A stretch of DNA of 64,000 nt, taken from NCBI RefSeq assembly GCF_003490935.1, contig NZ_QQGD01000008.1:1-64000 (forward strand). Direction: 5' to 3'. The position numbers were made by a program, and so were the translations under genes. This DNA is from Haemophilus haemolyticus_M. GTDB lineage: Bacteria; Pseudomonadota; Gammaproteobacteria; Enterobacterales; Pasteurellaceae. The notes under the pieces were generated by a model, which had not been told where the DNA came from, did no database searches, and saw nothing but the letters and a program-made list of their open reading frames with translations. Below are positions 25,905-35,714 of this stretch, piece by piece; positions within the stretch are counted from its first letter, which is position 1; each line of letters begins with the position of its first letter.

Positions 25905-27563
25905 ATGACAGGTGCACAACTCATCATGGAGTGCCTGAAAGCACACCACGTCACGACTCTTTTCGGCTATCCAGGCGGCGCAATCATGCCAACCTACGAT
26001 GCCCTTTATGACGCAGGCTTAGATCACTTACTTTGTCGTAATGAACAAGGGGCTGCCATCGCAGCGATTGGTTATGCTCGCTCCACAGGAAAAGTGGGCG
26101 TATGTATTGCAACATCAGGCCCTGGCGCAACCAATTTAGTCACAGGATTAGGCGATGCCATGATGGACTCCATTCCAGTTGTAGCCATTACCGGTCAAGT
26201 TTCCTCTCCATTAATCGGCACGGATGCGTTCCAAGAAGCGGATGTTCTAGGACTTTCTCTTGCTTGCACTAAACACAGCTTTATCGTGCAAAGTGCGGAT
26301 GAATTAGCCGATGTTTTTGCGGAAGCCTTTGAAATTGCCCAAAGCGGACGTCCTGGCCCCGTTCTTATTGATGTGCCTCGTGATATTCAAGTTGGTAAAG
26401 TACCTGTAAATATAAAAGCCTACGTTAAAACACCAGAAAAACCGACCGCACTTTCAGTAGATAAACTCGCTGAAGCAAAAGAATTATTAAAAAATGCTAA
26501 AAAACCGGTGCTTTATGTGGGTGGCGGCGTTGGTATGGCGAAGGCTATTCCTGCCTTACGCGAATTTTTAACCCAGACCCAAATGCCATCCGTCTCAACG
26601 TTAAAAGGTTTAGGTGCAATTGATCCAAACGATGATGTGTATATGGGAATGATTGGTATGCATGGTACGAAAGCTGCTAATTTTGCCGTGCAAGAAAGTG
26701 ATTTATTACTCGTATGCGGTGCTCGTTTTGACGATCGTGTAACAGGTAAACTCGATACCTTTGCTCCTCACGCTAAAGTGATTCATTGTGATATTGATGC
26801 AGCGGAAATTCATAAATTACGCCGTGCAGATGTTGCCCTACAAGGGGATTTAATCCAAGCACTTAATACACTCAAACAAGAGCTTGATATTGAACCTTGG
26901 CGTGAACAAATCAGAAATTTCAAAGCAAAATTAGATTTCACTTATGTTGAAAATCAAGGCAATCGCCCGATTGATCCTTGGGCATTACTCAACACCCTAT
27001 CTAATCGCAAACCAGATAATGCGGTAATTTGTACCGATGTAGGTCAGCATCAAATGTGGTCAGCGCAACATATGAAGCATTTTTCGCCAGAGAACTACAT
27101 TACTTCGGCAGGTTTCGGCACAATGGGCTTTGGCTTACCCGCTGCTGTGGGGGCAAAAAAAGCACGCCTACAAGATGAAGTCATTTTAGTTACCGGTGAT
27201 GGCTCACTCATGATGAATATCCAAGAATTGGGTTCAATCAAACGTGGCAATTTACCGGTAAAAATTTTGCTACTGGATAACCAACGCTTAGGTATGGTTC
27301 GCCAATGGCAGGATTTATTCTGGAATAAACGTCGCAGTGAAACGATTTTAGACGACAACCCAGATTTTGTGATGCTCGCTAATGCGTTCGGTATTCCTGC
27401 AGAACGTATTGAGTCAGCCGATGATGTGAATGCAGCACTCAACCGATTATTAAACAGCAAAACAGCCTATTTATTACAAGTATGCATTCCACCTGATGAA
27501 TGTGTATGGCCACTTGTTCCACCGGGGGCATGTAACGCGGATATGGTAGAGGAGATGAACTAA
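25905..27563 (+). CDS. ilvG: Acetolactate synthase II large subunit
   Basis: Thiamine diphosphate enzyme that condenses pyruvate with pyruvate or 2-oxobutyrate, the first common step to valine, leucine and isoleucine. The 552-residue frame is intact, unlike the frameshifted ilvG of E. coli K-12. The ThDP-activating glutamate lies in LLCRNEQGAAIAAIGYAR (about E47). The FAD region and the ThDP/Mg motif GDGSLMMNIQELGSIKRGNLPVKILLLDNQ near the C-terminus are complete. It overlaps ilvM by one base. I see no leader peptide rich in Ile, Val or Leu codons in the 245-base upstream region, so the classic ilvGMEDA attenuator seems absent. Confidence 0.96.
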   Translation: MTGAQLIMECLKAHHVTTLFGYPGGAIMPTYDALYDAGLDHLLCRNEQGAAIAAIGYARSTGKVGVCIATSGPGATNLVTGLGDAMMDSIPVVAITGQVSSPLIGTDAFQEADVLGLSLACTKHSFIVQSADELADVFAEAFEIAQSGRPGPVLIDVPRDIQVGKVPVNIKAYVKTPEKPTALSVDKLAEAKELLKNAKKPVLYVGGGVGMAKAIPALREFLTQTQMPSVSTLKGLGAIDPNDDVYMGMIGMHGTKAANFAVQESDLLLVCGARFDDRVTGKLDTFAPHAKVIHCDIDAAEIHKLRRADVALQGDLIQALNTLKQELDIEPWREQIRNFKAKLDFTYVENQGNRPIDPWALLNTLSNRKPDNAVICTDVGQHQMWSAQHMKHFSPENYITSAGFGTMGFGLPAAVGAKKARLQDEVILVTGDGSLMMNIQELGSIKRGNLPVKILLLDNQRLGMVRQWQDLFWNKRRSETILDDNPDFVMLANAFGIPAERIESADDVNAALNRLLNSKTAYLLQVCIPPDECVWPLVPPGACNADMVEEMN

Positions 27564-27781
27564 TGAATGAATATAAACTTGAACTCGTCGCTCGCCATCG
27601 TCCAGAAGTATTAGAACGCATTTTACGCGTAGCACGTCACCGCGGGTTTACCGTTACAACAATGGACATGACACTAATTGAAACCCAAGTGCGGTTAAAA
27701 ATCACCGTAAAATCTGACCGCACTTTAGATCTATTGGTTAATCAGTTGGTTAAGCTGCCAGATGTTTTAATGGTTAATTAA
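27563..27781 (+). CDS. ilvM: Acetolactate synthase II small (regulatory) subunit
   Basis: A 72-residue ACT-domain protein (YKLELVARHRPEVLERILRVARHRGF). It is the short, valine-insensitive type of regulatory subunit and stabilises IlvG. Its ATG overlaps the ilvG TAA (TAATG), so the subunits are made in step. Two uptake signal cores lie inside this very short gene, near 27688 and 27717 and in opposite orientation. Confidence 0.93.
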   Translation: MNEYKLELVARHRPEVLERILRVARHRGFTVTTMDMTLIETQVRLKITVKSDRTLDLLVNQLVKLPDVLMVN

Positions 27782-27817
27782 GAATATTTTATCAAATAAT
27801 TTCTTCGACTTTTCTTC

Positions 27818-27983
27818 TGCCAAATCTCCCCTTCCCCTCTTTGCTAAAGAGGGGATTGAATTGAGATAAATTTAAGTATTAGTGTTGAACTTTAACAACA
27901 CTAGAATGTGAATGAAGCAATGGTTATCCACTTACTAAAGAAATTCTCCCTCTTTAGCAAAGAGGGGAAGGGGAGATTTGGCA
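27818..27983. repeat. Perfect 36-bp inverted repeat between ilvM and ilvD
   Basis: Arms at 27818-27853 and 27948-27983 are exact reverse complements over 36 bases, beginning TGCCAAATCTCCCC. They enclose 94 AT-rich bases. Each arm also contains a smaller hairpin (CCTCTTTGCTAAAGAGG). The layout is that of a miniature palindromic element, not of a terminator: there is no T run on the plus strand. It would put a strong fold in the ilvGMD message. Confidence 0.85.
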
Positions 27984-28048
27984 GTCTCAATTAACGAAGA
28001 AATTAATCACACAAACAAACCCTAAAATTTTACTCGGAGAGATTATTT

Positions 28049-29887
28049 ATGCCAAAACTACGTTCAGCGACCAGTACACAAGGTCGTAATATGGCAGGTG
28101 CACGTGCCTTATGGCGTGCAACAGGGATGAAAGAAAATGACTTTGGTAAACCGATTATTGCGGTGGTGAACTCTTTCACCCAATTTGTGCCTGGGCATGT
28201 GCATTTAAAAGATATGGGACAGCTTGTTGCTGCTGAAATTGAAAAAGCGGGCGGCGTAGCAAAAGAATTTAACACTATTGCGGTGGATGATGGTATCGCG
28301 ATGGGACACGGCGGGATGCTTTATTCTTTACCAAGCCGTGATTTAATCGCTGATAGCGTGGAATATATGGTCAATGCGCACTGTGCTGATGCGATGGTGT
28401 GTATTTCCAACTGTGACAAAATCACCCCAGGAATGTTAATGGCGGCAATGCGTTTAAATATTCCAACTATCTTCGTTTCAGGCGGCCCAATGGAAGCGGG
28501 TAAAACTAAACTTTCTGATCAATTAATCCGCTTAGATTTAGTGGATGCGATGATTGAAGCAGCCGATCCGAATGTGTCAGATGAACGCATTGATGCTATT
28601 GAACGTAGCGCTTGCCCAACCTGTGGTTCTTGTTCTGGCATGTTTACCGCAAACTCCATGAACTGCTTAACTGAAGCCTTAGGTTTATCTTTACCAGGCA
28701 ATGGTTCTATGTTAGCCACTCACGCAGACCGCAAAGAATTATTCTTAAAAGCGGGCCGTCAAATTGTCGAACTTTGCAAACGTTATTACGAACAAGATGA
28801 TGCAAGCGTATTACCTCGTTCAATCGGTACTTTTGATGCCTTTGAAAATGCAATGAGCCTCGATATCGCAATGGGGGGTTCAAGCAACACGGTTTTACAC
28901 TTATTAGCAGCAGCACAAGAAGCCGGCGTAGATTTTAAAATGGAAGATATTGACCGTTTATCCCGCAAAGTACCTTGTTTAAGCAAAATTGCACCAAACA
29001 CCAATAAATACCACATGGAAGACGTACACCGTGCAGGCGGTATTATGGGATTGTTAGGTGAATTAGATCGCGCTGGATTAATTCATAAAAATACACACAC
29101 CGTGCTTGGAATGAGCATGGGAGAACAACTAGACCAATACGATATTATTCGCAATCAAGATGAAGAATTACATAAATTCTTCCGTGCAGGCCCTGCAGGC
29201 ATCCGCACAACTCAAGCATTCTCACAAGATTGTCGCTGGGATACCGTCGATAATGATCGTGTAAACGGTTGTATTCGCAATAAAGAAAATGCGATCTCGC
29301 AAGAAGGTGGCTTAGCCGTATTATTCGGTAATCTCGCTGAAGACGGATGTATCGTTAAAACTGCAGGCGTAGATGAATCTATTTGGAAATTCACCGGCCG
29401 TGCAATCGTATTTGAAAGCCAAGAAGATGCGGTTGCAGGCATTTTAGGTGGCAAAGTCAAAGAAGGCCATGTCGTTGTTATCCGTTACGAAGGTCCTAAA
29501 GGCGGACCAGGTATGCAAGAAATGTTATACCCAACCAGTTACTTAAAATCGATGGGCTTGGGCAAAAAATGTGCTTTATTAACGGATGGTCGTTTCTCTG
29601 GTGGTACATCAGGCTTGTCTATTGGACACGCATCACCAGAAGCTGCTTCTGGCGGTGCAATCGGCTTAGTACGCGATGGCGATATTATCAACATTGATAT
29701 TCCAAACCGAGCAATTAACTTAGAAATCAGTAATGAAGAACTCACAGCACGCAGAGCTGAACAAGATCAAAAAGGTTGGCAACCAGCTCACCGTGAACGT
29801 GAAGTCTCTTTCGCATTGAAAGTATTCGGTCACTTCGCGACCTCAGCGGACAAAGGTGCGGTACGCGATAAAACATTGTTAAAATAA
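28049..29887 (+). CDS. ilvD: Dihydroxy-acid dehydratase
   Basis: Iron-sulfur enzyme that dehydrates 2,3-dihydroxy-isovalerate and its methyl homologue to the keto acids in branched-chain amino acid synthesis. At 612 residues it has family length. Cluster cysteines lie in CISNCDKITPGM and ACPTCGSCSGMFTANSMNC. The C-terminal GRFSGGTSGLSIGHASPEAA is the conserved active-site region. A GGAG site precedes ATG 28049. It follows ilvM across the inverted repeat, and a terminator-like hairpin follows the stop. Confidence 0.97.
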   Translation: MPKLRSATSTQGRNMAGARALWRATGMKENDFGKPIIAVVNSFTQFVPGHVHLKDMGQLVAAEIEKAGGVAKEFNTIAVDDGIAMGHGGMLYSLPSRDLIADSVEYMVNAHCADAMVCISNCDKITPGMLMAAMRLNIPTIFVSGGPMEAGKTKLSDQLIRLDLVDAMIEAADPNVSDERIDAIERSACPTCGSCSGMFTANSMNCLTEALGLSLPGNGSMLATHADRKELFLKAGRQIVELCKRYYEQDDASVLPRSIGTFDAFENAMSLDIAMGGSSNTVLHLLAAAQEAGVDFKMEDIDRLSRKVPCLSKIAPNTNKYHMEDVHRAGGIMGLLGELDRAGLIHKNTHTVLGMSMGEQLDQYDIIRNQDEELHKFFRAGPAGIRTTQAFSQDCRWDTVDNDRVNGCIRNKENAISQEGGLAVLFGNLAEDGCIVKTAGVDESIWKFTGRAIVFESQEDAVAGILGGKVKEGHVVVIRYEGPKGGPGMQEMLYPTSYLKSMGLGKKCALLTDGRFSGGTSGLSIGHASPEAASGGAIGLVRDGDIINIDIPNRAINLEISNEELTARRAEQDQKGWQPAHREREVSFALKVFGHFATSADKGAVRDKTLLK

Positions 29888-29898
29888 TTTAACAAGAT

Positions 29899-29925
29899 GG
29901 CGCGCGTTTCTAACGCGTGCCTTTT
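29899..29925 (+). terminator. Terminator-like hairpin after ilvD
   Basis: GGCGCGCGT and ACGCGTGCC pair with one mismatch around TTCTA, followed by TTTT. It separates ilvD from the unknown gene and ilvA, which may therefore be a separate or attenuated unit. Confidence 0.6.
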
Positions 29926-29985
29926 GTTATAGGCAAAGTGCGGTCATTTTTCTACGTGTTTTGAAATAAATATAGGAAGATTCTA

Positions 29986-30423
29986 ATGGGATTTCTCGAT
30001 TTTTTTAAGAAAAAAGAAATAGTTGGGATTGGTACATCATCTTATAACAAAAAGTTAATTGATGTTTGGAAAGATAGCATTAATGGAAATGAGAAGTCTT
30101 GGGTGCTGTTTGAAAATGGAACTTGCGTTATTTTACTTGAACCCGAAGAAGATTTAGCAAAACAAGCTAAAAAATTATTAAGTGAATGGGGAAAAGTTCA
30201 AGTAGCTACATCGTCAGCAGATTTTGGTGTTATCCATTTGGATAATGGCAAAGGATATGCTGTTTCATGCCATCATCCCGAAATTTTTACGTTAGTTTTA
30301 AAACAAGATGGATTAGATGAAGATTTCAAAATAGGTATTGAAGGTCGCTCTAACCGAAATTATGATGCCGAAGGGCTCAATATCATTCATATCGAAGATA
30401 AACGAATAAAAGAAATACTATGA
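29986..30423 (+). CDS. Hypothetical protein between ilvD and ilvA
   Basis: A 145-residue soluble protein I do not recognise. The N-terminus MGFLDFFKKKE is a short amphipathic, basic start common in small cytoplasmic or membrane-skimming proteins. No signal peptide or membrane segment is seen. The middle has alternating acidic helices and short strands (SWVLFENGTCVILLEPEEDLAKQAKKLL). An AGGA site precedes ATG 29986. Its stop overlaps the ilvA start (ATGA), so it is translationally coupled to ilvA. In strain Rd, as I remember, ilvD is followed by ilvA, so this looks like an accessory insertion. Size, acidity and N-terminus would also fit an immunity protein, but there is no toxin nearby and I make no such call. 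Confidence 0.75.
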   Translation: MGFLDFFKKKEIVGIGTSSYNKKLIDVWKDSINGNEKSWVLFENGTCVILLEPEEDLAKQAKKLLSEWGKVQVATSSADFGVIHLDNGKGYAVSCHHPEIFTLVLKQDGLDEDFKIGIEGRSNRNYDAEGLNIIHIEDKRIKEIL

Positions 30424-31961
30424 AAAACCTACTCACCAATCCTCAACCTTCTCAATCAGATTATATCAATGCCATTGTTAAACTTGGTTCGCGCGTATAT
30501 GAAGCTGCGCAAGTGACCCCTTTACAAAAAATGGGAAAACTTTCTGAACGACTGCACAATAATATCTGGATTAAACGTGAAGACCGTCAGCCAGTAAATA
30601 GTTTTAAACTACGCGGTGCTTACGCAATGATTTCTAGCCTTTCAGCAGAACAAAAAGAAGCAGGAGTGATAGCGGCATCTGCGGGTAACCATGCACAAGG
30701 CGTGGCATTATCAGCGAAACAATTAGGCTTAAAAGCATTGATCGTCATGCCACAAAACACCCCAAGCATTAAAGTGGATGCTGTGCGTGGTTTTGGTGGT
30801 GAGGTATTGTTGCACGGTGCTAATTTCGATGAAGCCAAAGCAAAAGCGATTGAGCTTTCAAAAGAAAAAAATATGACATTTATTCCTCCATTCGATCATC
30901 CATTAGTGATCGCAGGACAAGGCACATTAGCAATGGAAATACTACAACAAGTGACAGATTTGGATTATGTGTTTGTACAAGTCGGCGGCGGTGGCTTAGC
31001 TGCAGGTGTAGCAATTTTGCTTAAGCAATTTATGCCAGAAATTAAAATCATCGGTGTAGAATCAAAGGATTCTGCATGCTTAAAAGCCGCTCTCGATAAA
31101 GGTGAACCAACAGATTTAACGCATGTTGGATTATTTGCGGATGGTGTTGCCGTAAAACGCATTGGTGACGAAACATTCCGTCTATGCCAGCAATATCTTG
31201 ATGATATGGTATTGGTCGATAGTGACGAAGTGTGCGCAGCAATGAAAGATTTGTTTGAGAACGTTCGTGCTGTTGCAGAACCATCAGGTGCATTAGGTTT
31301 AGCCGGTTTGAAAAAATATACGAAACAAAACCATATTGAAGGCAAAAATATGGCGGCAATTTTGTCTGGCGCGAACTTGAATTTCCACACATTACGTTAT
31401 GTATCTGAACGTTGTGAAATCGGTGAAAACCGAGAAGCTTTATTAGCCGTGACCATGCCTGAACAACCAGGTAGTTTCTTAAAATTTGCTTATGTATTAG
31501 GTAACCGAGCTGTAACTGAATTCAGTTATCGTTATGCAGATGATAAACGCGCTTGTGTGTTTGTCGGAGTAAGAACTACAAATGAGCAAGAAAAAGCAGA
31601 CATTATTGCAGACCTCACTAAAAATGGTTTTGATGTTGAGGATATGTCTGATGATGATATTGCGAAAACGCATGTTCGCTATTTAATGGGGGGGCGAGCA
31701 GCCAATGATAATGAACGCTTATATACGTTCGAATTCCCAGAGCAAAAAGGTGCGTTATTGAAATTTCTAGAAACCTTGCAAAATCGTTGGAATATTTCAT
31801 TATTCCACTATCGTGCCCACGGCGCGGACTATGGAAATATCCTTGCTGGGTTCCAAATTGAAGAACGCGAACAAGCAGAATTTGAACAGGCACTTGCCCA
31901 ACTCAATTATGTTTTTGAAGATGTAACAGAAAGCAAATCTTATCGTTATTTCTTACGTTAA
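30420..31961 (+). CDS. ilvA: Threonine deaminase (biosynthetic)
   Basis: PLP enzyme that turns threonine into 2-oxobutyrate, the first step to isoleucine. At 513 residues it is the long, allosteric form. The PLP lysine is K63 in NSFKLRGAYAM, the phosphate loop is GGGGLAAG, and two C-terminal ACT-like regulatory repeats (about residues 340-420 and 430-510) bind isoleucine and valine. It overlaps the preceding unknown gene by 4 bases. Confidence 0.96.
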   Translation: MKNLLTNPQPSQSDYINAIVKLGSRVYEAAQVTPLQKMGKLSERLHNNIWIKREDRQPVNSFKLRGAYAMISSLSAEQKEAGVIAASAGNHAQGVALSAKQLGLKALIVMPQNTPSIKVDAVRGFGGEVLLHGANFDEAKAKAIELSKEKNMTFIPPFDHPLVIAGQGTLAMEILQQVTDLDYVFVQVGGGGLAAGVAILLKQFMPEIKIIGVESKDSACLKAALDKGEPTDLTHVGLFADGVAVKRIGDETFRLCQQYLDDMVLVDSDEVCAAMKDLFENVRAVAEPSGALGLAGLKKYTKQNHIEGKNMAAILSGANLNFHTLRYVSERCEIGENREALLAVTMPEQPGSFLKFAYVLGNRAVTEFSYRYADDKRACVFVGVRTTNEQEKADIIADLTKNGFDVEDMSDDDIAKTHVRYLMGGRAANDNERLYTFEFPEQKGALLKFLETLQNRWNISLFHYRAHGADYGNILAGFQIEEREQAEFEQALAQLNYVFEDVTESKSYRYFLR

Positions 31962-31970
31962 TCTTATAAA

Positions 31971-31996
31971 AAAGGCGTGATATTTTTCACGCCTTT
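31971..31996 (+). terminator. Terminator between convergent ilvA and dnaE
   Basis: AAAGGCGTGA and TCACGCCTTT form a 10-bp stem around TATTTT, with A and T runs on each side. It serves both ilvA and dnaE. Confidence 0.85.
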
Positions 31997-31999
31997 GTA

Positions 32000-34900
32000 T
32001 TATTCAAACTCTAATTCCACCGCACTTTCGCCAAGTAAATTCACCAATTCCGTCAGAATTTCATCCGTTGGAATGATCGACCATTGCACGCCCAAACGTA
32101 ACAACGCACGGCCTTTCGGACTTTGATAATACACGTTAATCGGCAACGTTCCACCACTCACCGGCTCAAGTAATGCTTTAAGTTGTTTAATAAAACTTGG
32201 TGTAATTTGATGCTCAGAAAGACTAATAGCTAAGGATTTGACATAACGAGAACGTGCCTCATCTAAGGTCATTAACTCGCGCACCGTCATTTTCAAGCCA
32301 CCAGAGAAATCATCAAAGCTCACTTGCCCTGAAGCAACAATCACCGTATCTTTTTGCAATTTCTCACCAAATTGTTCTAGACTTTCACCAAATAATGTTA
32401 AATCTAAGCGACCTGAACGGTCATCCAATGTAGCAATACCTAGCCGATTGCCTTTTTTCGTCATCGCAATTCTCGATGCCACAACTAGCCCCGCCACAGT
32501 GCTAATTTGTCCACGACGATTTGGTGCAAGATCTTTTAAGCGAGTTGAAGTGTAATGAGAAAGTTCTTTCAAATAACGGCTAACAGGATGGCTACTTAAA
32601 TAAAGCCCCAAGGTTTCTCTCTCACCATCAAGTATTTGTTTTTCGGTATAAGGCGGTGTATTGGCATAGGCATTTTCCACTTCTTCATGGGTTTCTGTCA
32701 GCACGCCGAACATATCCGTTTGCCCCATTGCTTCATCTTTCGCATGCTGATCGGAAGCTCTAAGCGCGTCTTCCAAATTCTTAGAAAGTGCGGCGCGATG
32801 TGGGCCTAATTTATCAAAGGCGCCCGACATAATTAGGCTTTCAAAGGTACGACGGTTAATTTTTTTCAAATCTACACGAGCGCATAAATCGAATAAATCT
32901 TTGAAAATCCCCCCTTCATTTCTTGCCGTCACAAGTGCTTCAATCGGACCTTCTCCCACACCTTTAATCGCGCCAATACCATACACAATTTCACCTTGTT
33001 CATTGACGCTAAAATGGTGTTTGCCGATATTAATATCTGGTGGCGTTACTTTTAAGCCCATACGTAAACATTCATCGTATAACCCTACGATTTTATCCGT
33101 ATTATCCATTTCAGATGTCATCACTGCAGCCATGAATTCCGCAGGGAAATGAGTTTTGAGCCAAAGGGTTTGGTAAGATACCAAGGCATAAGCAGCGGAG
33201 TGAGATTTATTAAAACCATAGCCAGCAAATTTTTCCACCAAGTCGAAAATCTTCATGGATAACTCACCATCAACACCGTTTTTCTCTGCACCTTCTTTAA
33301 ATACAGAGCGCTGTTTTGCCATTTCTTCTGGTTTCTTTTTACCCATTGCTCGACGCAATAAGTCAGCCCCACCCAAGGTATAGCCAGCCAACACCTGCGC
33401 AATTTGCATCACTTGTTCTTGGTACAAAATAATACCGTAGGTCGGCTCAAGAATAGGTTTCAAGCTTTCATGTTGATATTCTGCATCTGGGTAAGACACT
33501 TCTTCTCGCCCATGTTTACGATCGATAAAGTTATCCACCATGCCTGATTGCAACGGACCAGGACGGAACAATGCCACCAACGCGATGATATCTTCAAAAC
33601 AGTCCGGTTGCAGGCGCTTAATCAAATCCTTCATTCCGCGCGATTCCAACTGGAACACAGCGGTGGTTTCGGAGCGTTTAAGTAATTCAAAAGATTCAGG
33701 ATCATCAAGTGGAATGGAGGCAATATCTACTCGAGGCTTGCCTTCACGCTCCATACGAGCATTAATCATATCTAATGCCCATTTAATGATAGTGAGAGTG
33801 CGCAAGCCTAGGAAGTCGAATTTCACAAGCCCCGCATATTCCACATCATTTTTATCAAAGTGAGTAACCGGATGTAAGCCTTCATTATCACAATAGAGCG
33901 GTGCAAAATCAGTAATTAAGGTTGGCGAAATGACCACGCCACCAGCATGTTTACCTGCATTACGTGTCACGCCTTCCAGCTTACGCGCCATATCAATCAA
34001 TGCTTGCACTTCTTCATCACTGTCGTAGGCGGTCTGTAATTGTGGTTCGGTTTCAAATGCTTTCGCAAGCGTCATACCAGGATCTGGCGGAATTAATTTT
34101 GAAATACGATCAACAAAACCATACGGATGCCCCAGCACTCGTCCTACATCTCGAATAACAGCTTTCGCCGCCATGGTTCCAAAGGTGATAATTTGTGATA
34201 CAGCGCCACGGCCATAAGTTTCAGCAACGTGCTCAATCACTCGATCGCGACCATCCATACAGAAATCCACGTCGAAATCGGGCATAGACACACGTTCTGG
34301 ATTTAAGAAACGCTCAAAAAGCAAATCGAATTCTAGCGGATCTAAATCAGTGATTTTTAATGCATAAGCCACTAATGAACCCGCACCAGAACCTCGACCC
34401 GGACCAACAGGAATGTCGTTATCTTTCGACCATTGAATAAATTCCATTACGATCAAGAAATAACCTGGAAATCCCATTTGGTTAATCACATCCAACTCAA
34501 CTTGCAAGCGTTCATCATATTTTGGTCTTTTTTCTAACCGCACTTTTTCATCAGGGAATAAAAAAGCTAAACGTTCTTCCAAACCTTCTTTGGCTTTTTG
34601 CACCAAGAAATCTTCTGTACTTAAATCTCCAGTCGGGAATTGAGGCAAGAAATATTGACCAAGGCGCAAAGTCACACTACAACGCTGCGCAATTAATAAG
34701 GTATTTTCGAGAGCGGAAGGAATGTCAGCGAATAACTTGCACATTTCCTCTTCGCTGCGGAAATATTGTTGTGGGGTATAACGTTTTGGACGTTTAGGAT
34801 CGTCTAAAGTATAGCCATCGTGAATCGCTACGCGAATTTCGTGGGCCTCAAAATCATCAGATTTCAAAAACATCACATCGTTCGTCGCGACCAAAGGCAA

Positions 34901-35479
34901 TCCATGACTTTTAGCTAATTTTAATGCTGCTTGGATATAACGTTCTTCATCAGGTCTTCCAGTGCGCGTAAGTGCAAGATAAAAATGATCAGCAAAAAAC
35001 TCTTGGTAAAAAGCAATCGCACTTTCAATTTCGGCTACGTTTTCTTTCAACAATTTTTTACCTACATCGCCTTGCGTCCCTCCCGATAAAATAATCACGC
35101 CCTCGCGATGTTCAATTAACCAATTTTGATCGATATAAGGATAGTCATCGTAACCGCGCTGATAGGCTTTTGAGAGTAATAATGTAATGTTTTTATAGCC
35201 TTCGTTATTTTTAGCCAGCAAAGTAAGATCAAAGTATTCATCGCCACACAATGCGCTTTTGACCTTTACATCTGCCCCGATAATTGGCTTCATCCCCGAA
35301 GAAAGCATTTCGCCATAAAAACGCACCACACCACAAAAATTAGTAAAATCCGTTAATCCCATAGCAACCATTTCATTGGCAGCACAAGCTTTCACAAGAG
35401 GTTTCACTTTGACAATACTGTCGATCATCGAGAAATCTGTGTGCGTGCGAAGATGGACGAAACGAGGTTGGGATGACAT
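32000..35479 (-). CDS. dnaE: DNA polymerase III alpha subunit
   Basis: The catalytic replicative polymerase of 1,159 residues, the usual length. Visible in order: the PHP domain (HLRTHTDFSMIDS at the N-terminus), the C-family polymerase palm with PDFDVDFCMDGRDRVI (catalytic aspartates, about residues 400-415) and GPGRGSGAGSLVAYAL. Then come the fingers and thumb (GYGFNKSHSAAYALVSYQTLWLK), a tandem HhH region (DLCARVDLKKINRRTFESL), the OB fold (ISTVAGLVVASRIAMTKKGNRLGIATLDD) and the C-terminal tau-binding region. It stands alone on the minus strand; an uptake signal core lies in its 5' leader. Confidence 0.98.
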   Translation of the reverse strand: MSSQPRFVHLRTHTDFSMIDSIVKVKPLVKACAANEMVAMGLTDFTNFCGVVRFYGEMLSSGMKPIIGADVKVKSALCGDEYFDLTLLAKNNEGYKNITLLLSKAYQRGYDDYPYIDQNWLIEHREGVIILSGGTQGDVGKKLLKENVAEIESAIAFYQEFFADHFYLALTRTGRPDEERYIQAALKLAKSHGLPLVATNDVMFLKSDDFEAHEIRVAIHDGYTLDDPKRPKRYTPQQYFRSEEEMCKLFADIPSALENTLLIAQRCSVTLRLGQYFLPQFPTGDLSTEDFLVQKAKEGLEERLAFLFPDEKVRLEKRPKYDERLQVELDVINQMGFPGYFLIVMEFIQWSKDNDIPVGPGRGSGAGSLVAYALKITDLDPLEFDLLFERFLNPERVSMPDFDVDFCMDGRDRVIEHVAETYGRGAVSQIITFGTMAAKAVIRDVGRVLGHPYGFVDRISKLIPPDPGMTLAKAFETEPQLQTAYDSDEEVQALIDMARKLEGVTRNAGKHAGGVVISPTLITDFAPLYCDNEGLHPVTHFDKNDVEYAGLVKFDFLGLRTLTIIKWALDMINARMEREGKPRVDIASIPLDDPESFELLKRSETTAVFQLESRGMKDLIKRLQPDCFEDIIALVALFRPGPLQSGMVDNFIDRKHGREEVSYPDAEYQHESLKPILEPTYGIILYQEQVMQIAQVLAGYTLGGADLLRRAMGKKKPEEMAKQRSVFKEGAEKNGVDGELSMKIFDLVEKFAGYGFNKSHSAAYALVSYQTLWLKTHFPAEFMAAVMTSEMDNTDKIVGLYDECLRMGLKVTPPDINIGKHHFSVNEQGEIVYGIGAIKGVGEGPIEALVTARNEGGIFKDLFDLCARVDLKKINRRTFESLIMSGAFDKLGPHRAALSKNLEDALRASDQHAKDEAMGQTDMFGVLTETHEEVENAYANTPPYTEKQILDGERETLGLYLSSHPVSRYLKELSHYTSTRLKDLAPNRRGQISTVAGLVVASRIAMTKKGNRLGIATLDDRSGRLDLTLFGESLEQFGEKLQKDTVIVASGQVSFDDFSGGLKMTVRELMTLDEARSRYVKSLAISLSEHQITPSFIKQLKALLEPVSGGTLPINVYYQSPKGRALLRLGVQWSIIPTDEILTELVNLLGESAVELEFE

Positions 35480-35714
35480 TGAAAATCCTTAAAGTGCGGT
35501 TAAATTTTGCCGTAAATGTTAAGGCGGTATTATAGCGAATTTTTCAAATAAATGCCTATGCAACAAACGGCTTTCCTAATTCGCTCAGATAACCGATTGC
35601 GTGAATAAAAAATGTTAAGTAGATCAAAATTTTGATAATTATCCGTTCCCATTTTGGGTGATTTCGGCTAGTCTAGCAGCGATTTATTTATTTCAAGAGA
35701 ATAAGGATGATCCT

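Noticed and set aside
27818..27983. CRISPR-like or phage attachment structure between ilvM and ilvD
   Set aside because: There is only one pair of inverted arms, with no regularly spaced direct repeats and no integrase or tRNA nearby.
31688..31694. Seven-G run in ilvA as a contingency tract
   Set aside because: It is short and lies in a conserved-length region (YLMGGRAAND) of a biosynthetic enzyme.
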